From JACQHM01 sp964535215 (GTDB lineage Bacteria; Methylomirabilota; Methylomirabilia; Methylomirabilales; JACQHM01), in NCBI GenBank assembly GCA_964535215.1, contig CAZHST010000032.1:1-34924 (forward strand): a stretch of DNA of 34,924 bases, given 5' to 3'. Below, piece after piece: positions 1-7,253 of this stretch; positions within the stretch are counted from its first letter, which is position 1; every line of letters begins with the position of its first letter. The translations under genes and the position numbers were made by a program. The notes below the pieces were generated by a model. It ran no database searches. It was not told the DNA's origin and worked only from the letters and a program-made list of their open reading frames with translations.

Positions 1-1055
1 CACGGGTTCATCGCACCGATCAAAAGGACACGGGCTGGATACGTGAGAGAGCTTAAGGCGCGCGAGATAGTGACCCGGCCATCCTCCAGGGGTTGCCGGA
101 GAACCTCGAGGACGCTCCGGTGAAACTCCGGCAGCTCGTCCAGGAAGAGGACACCGTTATGGGCGAGGGAGACCTCACCGGGCCGGGGGATCGTCCCCCC
201 GCCGATCAGGCCGGCATCGGAGATCGTGTGGTGAGGGGCTCGAAAGGGCCTCGTGGCCAGGAGGGCTGTCCCGGGAGGGAGGAGGCCGGCCACACTCCAG
301 ATCTTGGTCGTGACGATGGCCTCCTCCAACGTGAGAGGGGGAAGGATGGTGGGAAGGCGCTTGGCCAGCATCGTCTTGCCGGCGCCGGGCGGGCCGATGA
401 GGAGAACGTTGTGGCCTCCCGCTGCGGCAACTTCGAGGGCCCGCTTGGCATGCTCCTGTCCCTTCACCTCGGCGAAGTCCACGTCGTACTGGGCCGCCTC
501 GGTAAAGGCCCCTTCCAGATCCACCCGGGTCGGGGGAAGCTTCAGCTCGCCGTTCAAAAACCCAATGACCTGGGGGAGGGTCTCCACCCCGTAGACCTCG
601 ATCCCCTCCACGACCCCGGCCTCCTTGGCATTCCCAACCGGCAGGAGGAGGCCGGTCAACCCCGCCTCCTTCACCGCCACGGCAATCGGGAGGGCCCCCC
701 GGATCGGGCGGATCGTCCCATCCAGGGCCAGCTCGCCCAGGATGGCATAGCGGGGGAGGTGGTCGGGTTGAACGTTCCCAACGGCGGCCAGGATGCCAAT
801 GGCGATGGGCAGATCAAAGGCCGCCCCTTCCTTCTTCACGTCGGCGGGGGCCAGGTTCACCGTAATCCGCCGGCTGGGGAACTCGAAGCCAACGTTCTTG
901 ATGGCGGCCCTGACCCGGTCCCGGCTCTCCCTGACCGCCACGTCTGGAAGCCCCACCGTGTTAAAGGATGGAAGACCAAGGGCGAGGTCCACCTCCACCT
1001 CGACCAGGTAGGCGTCAATCCCAAGGACGGCGGCCGAGAGGACCTTGGCCAACAT
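1..1055 (-). CDS. comM: ComM/YifB family Mg-chelatase-like AAA+ ATPase (3' end cut by window edge)
   Basis: AAA+ ATPase of the ComM/YifB family. ComM is known as a branch-migration helicase that helps integrate incoming single-stranded DNA during natural transformation. About 351 residues are visible. The N-terminal ChlI-like domain (residues 1-170) carries the typical LGLPSFNTVGLPD and VNLAPADVKKEG stretches. The AAA+ module has Walker A GPPGAGKT at about 221-228 and a Walker B ending in FLDELPEF, followed by a QPLEDG sensor region. The sequence then reads off the window at VLLIGAMNP, so the C-terminal part is missing. The ATG at 1055 was chosen because it gives the family-typical start MLAKVLSAAVLGI and has AGAGGA a few bases upstream; it lies 11 bp behind the stop of the oxidoreductase gene, so the two are probably cotranscribed. 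Confidence 0.95.
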   Translation of the reverse strand, partial: MLAKVLSAAVLGIDAYLVEVEVDLALGLPSFNTVGLPDVAVRESRDRVRAAIKNVGFEFPSRRITVNLAPADVKKEGAAFDLPIAIGILAAVGNVQPDHLPRYAILGELALDGTIRPIRGALPIAVAVKEAGLTGLLLPVGNAKEAGVVEGIEVYGVETLPQVIGFLNGELKLPPTRVDLEGAFTEAAQYDVDFAEVKGQEHAKRALEVAAAGGHNVLLIGPPGAGKTMLAKRLPTILPPLTLEEAIVTTKIWSVAGLLPPGTALLATRPFRAPHHTISDAGLIGGGTIPRPGEVSLAHNGVLFLDELPEFHRSVLEVLRQPLEDGRVTISRALSSLTYPARVLLIGAMNP

Positions 1056-1066
1056 GACATCCTCTG

Positions 1067-2095
1067 CTAAGGGATCAGGACGAGCTTCCCAAAATGCCTC
1101 CGCTCCTCCATCAAGCGATGGGCCTCCCGGGCTTCTTGCAAGGGAAGCGTCCGGTCCACGACCGCCCGAAGCCTCCCTTGCGGGAAGAACCGTAAAAGTT
1201 CCAGAAGCTCCCCCTTGCTCCCCATGTAGGACCCGAGGAGGCTGAGCTGCCGGCTGAAGAGGTACCGGATGTCCGTCCTCCCCTCGTAGCCGCTGGTGGC
1301 CCCGCAGGTGACGAGCCTCCCCCCGTGGGCGAGGCTCACAAGGCACTTCTCCCACACGGCCGAGCCCACATGCTCGAAGATGATATCCACACCCCGCTTG
1401 TCCGTCAGGCGCCTCACCTCCTGGGCGAGGTCCTGGGTAGTGTGGTTGATAACCTCGTCGGCCCCGAGGGCCTTGGCCTTGGCAAGCTTTTCATCCGATC
1501 CTGCCGTGGCGATGACCCTGGCCCCGAAGAGCTTGGCGATCTGGATGGCGGCGGAGCCCACCCCGCTCCCCGCAGCGATGACCAGCACCTCATCCCCCGG
1601 CCTGATCCCTGCGCGCGTTACCAGCATGTGCCAGGCGGTCAAGAAGACCAAGGGGATGGCCGCCGCCTCCTCGAAGCTCAAAGACCCCGGGATCGGGATG
1701 ACGTTCACCTCAGGGATCTTGACGTACTCGGCGTACCCTCCATCGGTCCGGGAGCCGATGATGGTGTACTGGCGACAGAGGTTATCACGCCCGGAAAGAC
1801 AGGGGAGACACTGACCGCAACTTAAGCCTGGGGCGATGAGGACCCGCTCCCCTCCCTTCACCCGGGTCACCAGGTCCCCAACCTGGGCCACCTCCCCCGC
1901 GATGTCACTCCCCAGGATGTGGGGCAGAGGGATCTTCACCCCCGGGATGCCATTTCTGACCCAGATGTCCAGGTGGTTTAGGGCACAGGCCCTGACCCGG
2001 ACCAGCACCTCGTCTCCCCGGATGGATGGGTCCGGGGCCTCCTCGTAGATTAAGTTCTCAACCCCCCCGTGCGCGTGGAACCGAACGGCTTTCAT
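1067..2095 (-). CDS. Zinc-type medium-chain alcohol dehydrogenase/quinone oxidoreductase family protein
   Basis: A 342-residue medium-chain dehydrogenase/reductase. The N-terminal GroES-like domain contains CALNHLDIWVRNG and PHILGSDIAGEV. Four cysteines spaced CGQCLPCLSGRDNLC are the structural-zinc lobe. The Rossmann fold has GSGVGSAAIQIAK at about 178-190 for NAD(P)H binding. The usual catalytic-zinc GHE is GSD here, so the His ligand is missing and the catalytic zinc may be absent or differently held. Substrate cannot be told; members of this branch reduce quinones, enoyl compounds or aldehydes. The ATG at 2095 has GAGGA upstream at good spacing. The gene follows HU after a spacer of about 100 bp and precedes comM by 11 bp. 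Confidence 0.9.
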   Translation of the reverse strand: MKAVRFHAHGGVENLIYEEAPDPSIRGDEVLVRVRACALNHLDIWVRNGIPGVKIPLPHILGSDIAGEVAQVGDLVTRVKGGERVLIAPGLSCGQCLPCLSGRDNLCRQYTIIGSRTDGGYAEYVKIPEVNVIPIPGSLSFEEAAAIPLVFLTAWHMLVTRAGIRPGDEVLVIAAGSGVGSAAIQIAKLFGARVIATAGSDEKLAKAKALGADEVINHTTQDLAQEVRRLTDKRGVDIIFEHVGSAVWEKCLVSLAHGGRLVTCGATSGYEGRTDIRYLFSRQLSLLGSYMGSKGELLELLRFFPQGRLRAVVDRTLPLQEAREAHRLMEERRHFGKLVLIP

Positions 2096-2197
2096 ACCAA
2101 TTCCTCAAGAACCAGGGTCTAAGGGTTAGGGTGGAGGGTTCCAGGGGAAACGAGAAGCGATCGCCGTCTCGGAGGAAACCTTGACCCCTGGCATTGA

Positions 2198-2470
2198 TTA
2201 ATTGAGGGACTTGATCAGCTTCTCAGCCGGTTTGAACCGGGCCACGTTCTTCGCCCCCACCTGGATGGTCGCACCGGTCCTGGGATTCCTGGCGCTCCGG
2301 GGTTTCCGGGTCGCCTTGTAGAAGGTGCCGAACCCCGCCAGGGTCGCCCGATCGCCCCGCTGGAGGGTCGCGATGACCGACTTGATGAAGGAGTTGAGCG
2401 CCCGACTGGCCGCCGCCCGTGTGATCCTGCCATCGGCTGCCATCTTCTCGATGAACTCTCCTTTGTTCAT
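2198..2470 (-). CDS. hup: HU family histone-like DNA-binding protein
   Basis: A 90-residue HU/IHF-type protein. It starts MNKGEFIEKMAADGRIT and contains the beta-arm region with GFGTFYKATRKPRSARNPRTG, the DNA-gripping loop of HU, and ends with FKPAEKLIKSLN. It should bind and bend DNA as a dimer and act in nucleoid organisation. A longer reading frame from 2551 exists, but the ATG at 2470 matches the family start and is preceded by GGGAGGG at proper spacing, so the extension is rejected. It is the last of four small regulatory or DNA-binding genes that follow yraN in the ffh operon. The DNA between 2096 and 2197 shows no clear signal. Confidence 0.95.
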   Translation of the reverse strand: MNKGEFIEKMAADGRITRAAASRALNSFIKSVIATLQRGDRATLAGFGTFYKATRKPRSARNPRTGATIQVGAKNVARFKPAEKLIKSLN

Positions 2471-2564
2471 CCCCAGCCCTCCCTTTGGTTGAAGGTTACC
2501 CGTTCTGAACCGGAAACCCACCCCCGATCCCCAAGCGCCGGCCCATTCCAAGGCCGCCGGACCC

Positions 2565-2996
2565 TTAGATCGTCGCGGTAAACCATGGCCATCCCTCCTG
2601 GTCTTCGTTCGGGGCCAGAAGGAGGAGGCTGAGGTTCGAGCTCCCTTCTAACCCCCTTTGGACAGCCCGGATGATAAGATCCACATCCTCAGGCCTCGCA
2701 TCGAGGAATTCCAAGCCGGTCTGGTAGACCAGGCGACTCTTCCCTCCCGGGAGCGGCTGGGAGCCGGAGACAACGCTCCGAACCGCCTTTGCCTGAAAGG
2801 TCACATCCCTCGGTCCCAGGTGGAAGGTCACCTCGTAGCGCTGATCAATAACAATAGGATGGGTGTGCTCGACCAGGGCCCCAAGGGTGCTGACGTTGAG
2901 CAAGGAGGCTTCGATAACCTGTTTGATCTTCCCCTGGGTCCTCCCGCCCACCTCGACCCGAGGGGCCCGTCTCCGCTCCGACCCTTTGGCGCTCAT
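2565..2996 (-). CDS. PilZ domain protein (probable c-di-GMP receptor)
   Basis: A 143-residue protein that is essentially one PilZ domain. The first c-di-GMP motif is the arginine-rich ERRRAPRVEV near residue 7, and the second is NVSTLGALVEH (NxSxxG type) about 30 residues on. These are the two signature elements of c-di-GMP-binding PilZ domains, so this is a probable stand-alone effector that reports c-di-GMP to an unknown partner. No membrane segment or second domain is seen; the last ~30 residues are hydrophobic and unassigned. Its ATG overlaps the stop of the CBS gene as ATGA, which implies translational coupling. A GGEEF diguanylate cyclase is encoded at 11864-13267 in the next operon, a possible source of its ligand. 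Confidence 0.85.
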   Translation of the reverse strand: MSAKGSERRRAPRVEVGGRTQGKIKQVIEASLLNVSTLGALVEHTHPIVIDQRYEVTFHLGPRDVTFQAKAVRSVVSGSQPLPGGKSRLVYQTGLEFLDARPEDVDLIIRAVQRGLEGSSNLSLLLLAPNEDQEGWPWFTATI

Positions 2997-3418
2997 AGCA
3001 GCTTCGAGGGGCCGACGATGGCCGCGCAGACGTTGGAAAGCTCCGTGATAAGGAGGACGAGGATGTCATCTACCGAGATCAGCCCCTTCACCCTCCCCTC
3101 CTCGTCCACAACCGGAAGCCTCCGGACCGAGGCCTCGGCCATCCGCTTCGCGACCCGCAACAGGATCTCACCCCTGGAGGCGGTGAGGACCCGGGGGGTC
3201 ATGACCTCCTCCAGCTTCGTGGTCATCGGATCCAGCCCTACGGCCACCACGGAGACTACAATGTCGCGATCGGTCAAGATGCCAAGGGGTTTCTTCCCCC
3301 TGTCCAGGACCAGGATACACCCCACCCCCTTCTCCCGCATAAGCCGGGCCGCCTGGGCGACGGTATCCTGAGGCCGCAAGGCCACTACCTTCTTTGTCAT
3401 GATCTGGTCAATCGTCAG
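2993..3418 (-). CDS. Tandem CBS domain protein
   Basis: A small protein of two CBS motifs and nothing else (about 141 residues). The first begins QIMTKKVVALRPQDTVAQAA and ends PLGILTDRDIV; the second begins VMTPRVLTASRGE and ends KGLISVDDILVLL. Such CBS pairs (Bateman modules) usually bind adenosyl ligands (AMP, ATP, SAM) and act as energy or metabolite sensors. Start choice is unusual. The first ATG is at 3400, but the ribosome binding site GAGGAGGG lies 23 nt upstream of it and only about 5 nt upstream of an in-frame CTG at 3418, which also restores the usual LTIDQIM lead-in of a CBS domain. I therefore prefer CTG; an annotation from 3400 is the alternative. The gene overlaps the PilZ gene by 4 bp. 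Confidence 0.85.
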   Translation of the reverse strand: MTIDQIMTKKVVALRPQDTVAQAARLMREKGVGCILVLDRGKKPLGILTDRDIVVSVVAVGLDPMTTKLEEVMTPRVLTASRGEILLRVAKRMAEASVRRLPVVDEEGRVKGLISVDDILVLLITELSNVCAAIVGPSKLL

Positions 3419-3525
3419 CGAACCCTCCTCCTTCCCCTCCGGGCTTAAAACCCACCAAAGGCCTGACGGGGTAAGCTGCTTGTACCACCCCCGCCAAGGG
3501 ATGTCAAACGTTTTTCGAACTCGTG

Positions 3526-3990
3526 TCAGAAGGCCCGGGCGATGGAGAAAACGGTCACCAACCGGTCACTGGTCTCCCGGAGTCGGCGCGAGAGAACCCG
3601 GCAGAAGTCCTGGAGGACCCGGCAGGCTATCTCATAATCCGAACTCAGAAAATCCCGGAAGTCACCCTTACCGATCCTCAGGAGCCGACAACCGGTGTGG
3701 GCGATGGCCGTGGCTGAGCGGGGATGGTCATCAATTAAGGCCATCTCACCGAAATACTCGCCCTTCTCCAGGAAAGCCATGGCCTCTTCTCCCGCTCCGG
3801 GCACGAATTTGCTGATCCTGACCACCCCCTCTATCACGATGTAAAGGGCCCCGCCGGGGTCCTCCTCTCGAAAGATCACCTCCCCCGAGGGGTACTCCTC
3901 CACGCGGCTTATACCGGCAAGCCGCTCCAAATCCTTTTCTGAAAGGCCCTGGAACAGGGGCGTTTCTCGCAAAAACCCGATGACCCGCAT
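3526..3990 (-). CDS. Cyclic nucleotide-binding domain protein (no DNA-binding domain)
   Basis: A 154-residue protein made of a single cNMP-binding beta-barrel of the Crp/Fnr type. It begins FLRETPLFQGLSEKDLERLAG, has the GEVIFREEDPGGALYIVIEGVVRI strands, and a phosphate-binding cassette FGEMALIDDHPRSATA around residues 95-110, where E, R and S are the usual cAMP-contacting positions. After the barrel only a C-terminal helix follows (LQDFCRVLSRRLRETSDRL); there is no helix-turn-helix, so it is not itself a transcription factor. It probably works as a regulatory subunit or by protein contact. It sits 27 bp after yraN and about 110 bp before the CBS gene. Confidence 0.87.
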   Translation of the reverse strand: MRVIGFLRETPLFQGLSEKDLERLAGISRVEEYPSGEVIFREEDPGGALYIVIEGVVRISKFVPGAGEEAMAFLEKGEYFGEMALIDDHPRSATAIAHTGCRLLRIGKGDFRDFLSSDYEIACRVLQDFCRVLSRRLRETSDRLVTVFSIARAF

Positions 3991-4017
3991 GATCGCCCCG
4001 GAGAGAAGGGGGGAGGG

Positions 4018-4413
4018 TTAGGGACGTCGAGGACGAATCGGCCCCTCCGCTACCCAAAAGGCATCTTTGATCAGGGTAATCCGAGGGGTCCACTCCTCCG
4101 GGAAGAAAGTGACCGTTACCACATCAAAGCGACACGCCGCCTCCCTCACCCCTGCCTCCAAAAGGTACCGCTCGGCCGCTCGGATGATCTGGCGCTGCTT
4201 CCAGGGGGTCACCGCCGCCTCAGGGGGGCCATACTCAACGGAGCTTCTTGTCTTCACCTCCACGAAGACAAGAACCTTCCCGTCCCTGGCCACGAGATCC
4301 ACCTCCCCGGCCGGGGTCGTATAGTTTTCCCGGAGGATCTGATACCCGAGGCTCTGAAGGTAGGCCTTGGCTACCTCCTCCCCCCTTCCCCCGAGTCCGC
4401 GGCCCCTTTTCAC
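4018..4413 (-). CDS. yraN: YraN family (UPF0102) endonuclease-like protein
   Basis: A 131-residue protein of the YraN/UPF0102 family, which has a restriction-endonuclease-like fold. The core motif GEVDLVARDGKVLVFVEVKTRS carries the E/D...ExK residues typical of that fold. The upstream GRGLGGRGEEVAKAYL helix and YQILRENYTT strand are also characteristic. The cellular function is not well established, although the family is almost always found beside rnhB. Its ATG overlaps the rnhB stop by 4 bp (4410-4413), showing tight coupling. Length and gene order are ordinary for the family. Confidence 0.93.
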   Translation of the reverse strand: MKRGRGLGGRGEEVAKAYLQSLGYQILRENYTTPAGEVDLVARDGKVLVFVEVKTRSSVEYGPPEAAVTPWKQRQIIRAAERYLLEAGVREAACRFDVVTVTFFPEEWTPRITLIKDAFWVAEGPIRPRRP

Positions 4414-4991
4414 CTAAGCTCCTTTGCCCTCACCCTCCGGAAGGTCATGCGGTGGATGGAGGTCGGCCCATACCGCGCTAAGGCCTCCAGGTGTTCTCTC
4501 GTCCCATACCCTTTGTGTCGAGCGAACCCGTACTGAGGGAACTGGAGGTGATAGCCATCCATGATCCGGTCTCGGAAGACTTTGGCGATGATCGAAGCGG
4601 CAGAGATGGAGGGACAGAGGGAATCGCCGTGGGGCAGGACCCTGTGAGGGAGGGAGGTCTGCGGGGCATCCCTCCCATCAATTAACAGAAACTCCGGCAG
4701 GAAGGGTAGGGAGCCAATGGCCTGGTCCATGGCAAGGAGGGTTGCCTTCAGGATGTTCAGGGTATCGATGACGTTCGGCCCGACGATCCCGACCCCGATT
4801 CCCAAGGCCTTCTCCTGGATCGCTTGGCAGAGGGCTTCCCGTCGCCGGGGGGGTAGCAGCTTTGAATCCTTCAACCCTTCGAGCTTTAATCCAGGAGGGA
4901 GGATCACCGCCGCCGCCACCACGGGGCCAGCAAGGGCCCCCCGGCCGGCCTCGTCCACACCGGCCACCAAGGTGTACCCCTCCGCCTCCAT
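4410..4991 (-). CDS. rnhB: Ribonuclease HII
   Basis: A 193-residue RNase HII, which cleaves RNA in RNA-DNA hybrids and starts ribonucleotide excision repair. The active-site signature AGVDEAGRGALAGPVVAAAV at residues 9-28 supplies the D-E pair and the GRG motif. LKDSKLLPPRRRE and the SAASIIAKVFRDR stretch complete the acidic site and substrate groove; the C-terminal SIHRMTFRRVR is the usual tail. The ATG follows the rplS stop codon with no intervening base (TGA ATG), so translation is probably coupled. The gene is in its canonical place between rplS and yraN. Confidence 0.97.
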   Translation of the reverse strand: MEAEGYTLVAGVDEAGRGALAGPVVAAAVILPPGLKLEGLKDSKLLPPRRREALCQAIQEKALGIGVGIVGPNVIDTLNILKATLLAMDQAIGSLPFLPEFLLIDGRDAPQTSLPHRVLPHGDSLCPSISAASIIAKVFRDRIMDGYHLQFPQYGFARHKGYGTREHLEALARYGPTSIHRMTFRRVRAKELR

Positions 4992-5342
4992 TCAGTAGAG
5001 TTTTTTCCTCTTGACCCTGGCCGCCTTCCCCTTCAGCGACCGAAGGTAGTACAGCTTTGCCCGACGAACGCTGCCCTTTCTCACCACCACGATCCGCTCG
5101 ATGAAGGGGGAATGGAGGGGGAATGTCCGTTCCACACCGACCCCATAGCTGACCTTCCGCACGGTGAAGGTCGAGCGGGTCCCTCCCCCCCGACGTCGGA
5201 TCACTACCCCTTCAAAGACCTGGAGGCGTTCCCTGTCCCCCTCCTGGACCTTGAGGGAGACCCTTACCGTGTCCCCAGGGGAGAACTCCGGGAGCTCCTT
5301 TTTGAGGTAAGGTTCTTCAACGACCCTGACGAGATCCACCAT
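4992..5342 (-). CDS. rplS: 50S ribosomal protein L19
   Basis: A 116-residue ribosomal protein bL19, found at the 30S-50S interface. Recognisable segments are FSPGDTVRVSLKVQEGDRER, QVFEGVVIRRRGGGTRSTFTVRK, GVERTFPLHSPFIE and the C-terminal RAKLYYLRSLKGKAARVK. Length matches the family. It lies 32 bp downstream of trmD and abuts rnhB, in the usual rpsP-rimM-trmD-rplS order. Confidence 0.98.
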   Translation of the reverse strand: MVDLVRVVEEPYLKKELPEFSPGDTVRVSLKVQEGDRERLQVFEGVVIRRRGGGTRSTFTVRKVSYGVGVERTFPLHSPFIERIVVVRKGSVRRAKLYYLRSLKGKAARVKRKKLY

Positions 5343-5374
5343 CTTATCTCTCCATCATCAGCCCTCAGCTTCCA

Positions 5375-6109
5375 TCAGGACCCTTCTTCGGCTTCGAGTT
5401 CGGCCAGCAACTCCAGATCCTCTTTGCTCAGAGAAGCCTTCGAGAGAAGATCAGGCCTTAAATCCCTGGTCCTCCGGAGGGCTTCCTTCCTACGCCATCT
5501 CCTGATCCGCTCATGGTCCCCTGACAGGAGGACCGGAGGGACACTGAAACCCCGGAAGGAAGCCGGCCTTGTATACTGGGGGTAATCCAAGAGGCCTTGC
5601 GAGAACGAATCCTCAATGGCCGACGCCTCATCGCCGAGGACGCCTGGGAGGAGCCGGGTGATCGCATCAATCACGACCAGGGCGGGAAGCTCCCCCCCGG
5701 TGAGGACGTAATCCCCGATGGAGATCTCATCGGGCTTCAGGATGAGCCTCACCCGCTCGTCAAAGCCCTCGTACCGCCCACAGAGAAAGAGGAGGTGCTC
5801 CTCCCTAGAAAGCTCTTTGGCCACTTCGTGCCTGAAGCGACGTCCTTGGGGGCTCAGGAGGATGAGGTGCGTCTTCGGCCCCCTGAGGGCCTCGACGGCC
5901 TCCACCACGGGCTCGACCTTGAGCACCATCCCTGCCCCGCCGCCGTAGGGCTCATCGTCCACCGTTCGATGCCGATCGTGGGTCCAGTTTCGGAGATCGT
6001 GGACGACGATCGCCACAATCCCCTTCTCCTGAGCCCGCTTCAGGATGCTCTCCTGGAGGGGGCCTTGGAAGATCCCAGGAAAGATCGTGAGAATGTCATA
6101 CCGCTTCAG
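5375..6109 (-). CDS. trmD: tRNA (guanine(37)-N1)-methyltransferase, probable CTG start
   Basis: TrmD methylates G37 next to the anticodon of tRNAs, using SAM bound in a trefoil knot, and so prevents +1 frameshifting. Family motifs include VDDEPYGGGAGMVLK, LLSPQGRRF, CGRYEGFDERV, EISIGDYVLTGGE and the C-terminal GLLDYPQYTRPASF. The first in-frame ATG, GTG or TTG (6016, MAIVVHDLRNW) would delete about 30 conserved residues. The upstream sequence in the same frame encodes the expected N-terminus KRYDILTIFPGIFQ. Between the preceding in-frame TGA and this motif the only start-like codon is CTG at 6109, giving a 244-residue protein of normal length. GGAGG lies about 12 nt upstream. The start overlaps the rimM stop by 14 bp, which suggests coupling. 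Confidence 0.95.
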   Translation of the reverse strand: MKRYDILTIFPGIFQGPLQESILKRAQEKGIVAIVVHDLRNWTHDRHRTVDDEPYGGGAGMVLKVEPVVEAVEALRGPKTHLILLSPQGRRFRHEVAKELSREEHLLFLCGRYEGFDERVRLILKPDEISIGDYVLTGGELPALVVIDAITRLLPGVLGDEASAIEDSFSQGLLDYPQYTRPASFRGFSVPPVLLSGDHERIRRWRRKEALRRTRDLRPDLLSKASLSKEDLELLAELEAEEGS

Positions 6110-6623
6110 ACTCGATCAACCCCTCCACCGGCCTGATGAGGAGGTGCCCTCCCTCCACGTCCACCTGGACGATGAACTCCTTGACTGCGGGGAGGAGCCA
6201 CTCCCCCTTCTTCCCTTTCACAACATAGACATCGTTGGCCGGGGTCGGCAGAATGTCCACAACCTCCCCCAGCTCCTTTCCGTCTTCGCTTATCACGGTC
6301 AAGCCGATGATATCGTAGTAATAATAGCTCCCCGGGGGAAGAGGGGGGGCCTCCTCCCGAGGAACACAGACCTCAAAGCCTACCAGCTTCCTCGCCTCCT
6401 CGGGAGACTCCACCCCTCGAAGCTTGAGGAAAAGAAAGGAGCCCTTGCACCTGATCCTTTCCAAAGGGTAATAGTGAGGGGTCCCTTCCCGTCCCTTCAG
6501 GTACACCCCTTTGAGCCGCCGGACCAGCTCTTCCGAATCGCAGGTGGCGAAGGCCTTTACCTCCCCATGGAGCCCCCGGGCCTTGAGGATCCTGCCGAGG
6601 ACCAAGAGGCCAGACTTCGGCAT
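6096..6623 (-). CDS. rimM: Ribosome maturation factor RimM (16S rRNA processing)
   Basis: A 175-residue RimM, which binds S19 and assists maturation of the 30S head. The N-terminal RimM barrel shows LGRILKARGLHGEVKAF at about 8-24. The linker and PRC-barrel include GSYYYYDIIGLTV, DGKELGEVVDILPTPANDVYVV and the C-terminal LLPAVKEFIVQVDVEGG. A longer frame from 6683 exists, but the ATG at 6623 gives the family-typical MPKSGLLVLGRI and has AAGGG upstream, 7 bp after khpA. Its end overlaps the proposed trmD start. Confidence 0.96.
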   Translation of the reverse strand: MPKSGLLVLGRILKARGLHGEVKAFATCDSEELVRRLKGVYLKGREGTPHYYPLERIRCKGSFLFLKLRGVESPEEARKLVGFEVCVPREEAPPLPPGSYYYYDIIGLTVISEDGKELGEVVDILPTPANDVYVVKGKKGEWLLPAVKEFIVQVDVEGGHLLIRPVEGLIESEAV

Positions 6624-6630
6624 CAGCCCT

Positions 6631-6864
6631 TCACTCCAAGATCTCCAAGACGGCCCGACGCTTCGACTTGGCGGCCGAGGCATGGAGCAACGTCCGCATA
6701 GCCCTGGCCGTCCGGCCCTGCTTGCCGATCACCCTTCCTAGATCGGTTGGGGCGACCTTCAGCTTCAAAACCGTCATCTTATCGTCCTCGATGGCATCCA
6801 CGCTGACCGCATCAGGATTGTCCACCAATGCCTTGGCCAGATACTCCACCAGATCTTTCAGCAC
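6631..6864 (-). CDS. khpA: KH domain RNA-binding protein KhpA
   Basis: A 77-residue single KH-domain protein of the KhpA (YlqC) family, an RNA chaperone-like protein that in other bacteria pairs with KhpB/Jag and influences cell division and sRNA biology. The sequence DLVEYLAKALVDNPDAV is followed by the RNA-gripping GxxG loop in DLGRVIGKQGRTARAMR, then AAKSKRRAVLEIL. I chose the GTG at 6864 because GGAGG sits 5 nt upstream and the product then has the exact family length; the ATG at 6927 would add 21 residues with no family match. Position between rpsP and rimM is canonical. Confidence 0.93.
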   Translation of the reverse strand: MLKDLVEYLAKALVDNPDAVSVDAIEDDKMTVLKLKVAPTDLGRVIGKQGRTARAMRTLLHASAAKSKRRAVLEILE

Positions 6865-6959
6865 CTTTGCCTCCTCACACGGTTCGTGGTTCAGGTTGTG
6901 CACGAGGGACACGTCAGCCATCCCCATCCGAAGAGGAACCCCGGATCAGGCCATCGGCA

Positions 6960-7235
6960 TTAGCCCTCCTGTCCCTGGGCCACCGATTCGGCGGGACGCT
7001 GAATCACCCCGGCTCTGATGAGAAGCTCATGCACCGTGTCCGTGGGCTGGGCCCCCCTGTTCAGCCAGGCGATGGCCTTTTCCCGATCAACCTTGACGGC
7101 GGCCGTCCCCGGATCGTAAGTCCCGATGCTCTCGAGGAGCCTCCCATCCCGAGGGCTTCTCTGGTCGGCCACCACCAGGCGATAGAAAGATTTCTTCCTG
7201 GCACCCATCCTTCGGAGTCTGATCCGAACTGCCAT
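6960..7235 (-). CDS. rpsP: 30S ribosomal protein S16
   Basis: A 91-residue bS16. The N-terminus AVRIRLRRMGARKKSFYRLVVAD and the central RDGRLLESIGTYDP segment are diagnostic; the later AIAWLNRGAQPTDTVHELL helix also fits. S16 is an assembly protein of the 30S body. The gene begins 18 bp after the ffh stop. The approximately 95-bp spacer to khpA holds no feature I can identify. Confidence 0.98.
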   Translation of the reverse strand: MAVRIRLRRMGARKKSFYRLVVADQRSPRDGRLLESIGTYDPGTAAVKVDREKAIAWLNRGAQPTDTVHELLIRAGVIQRPAESVAQGQEG

Positions 7236-7253
7236 CTTTACCTCCCAGCTTTA

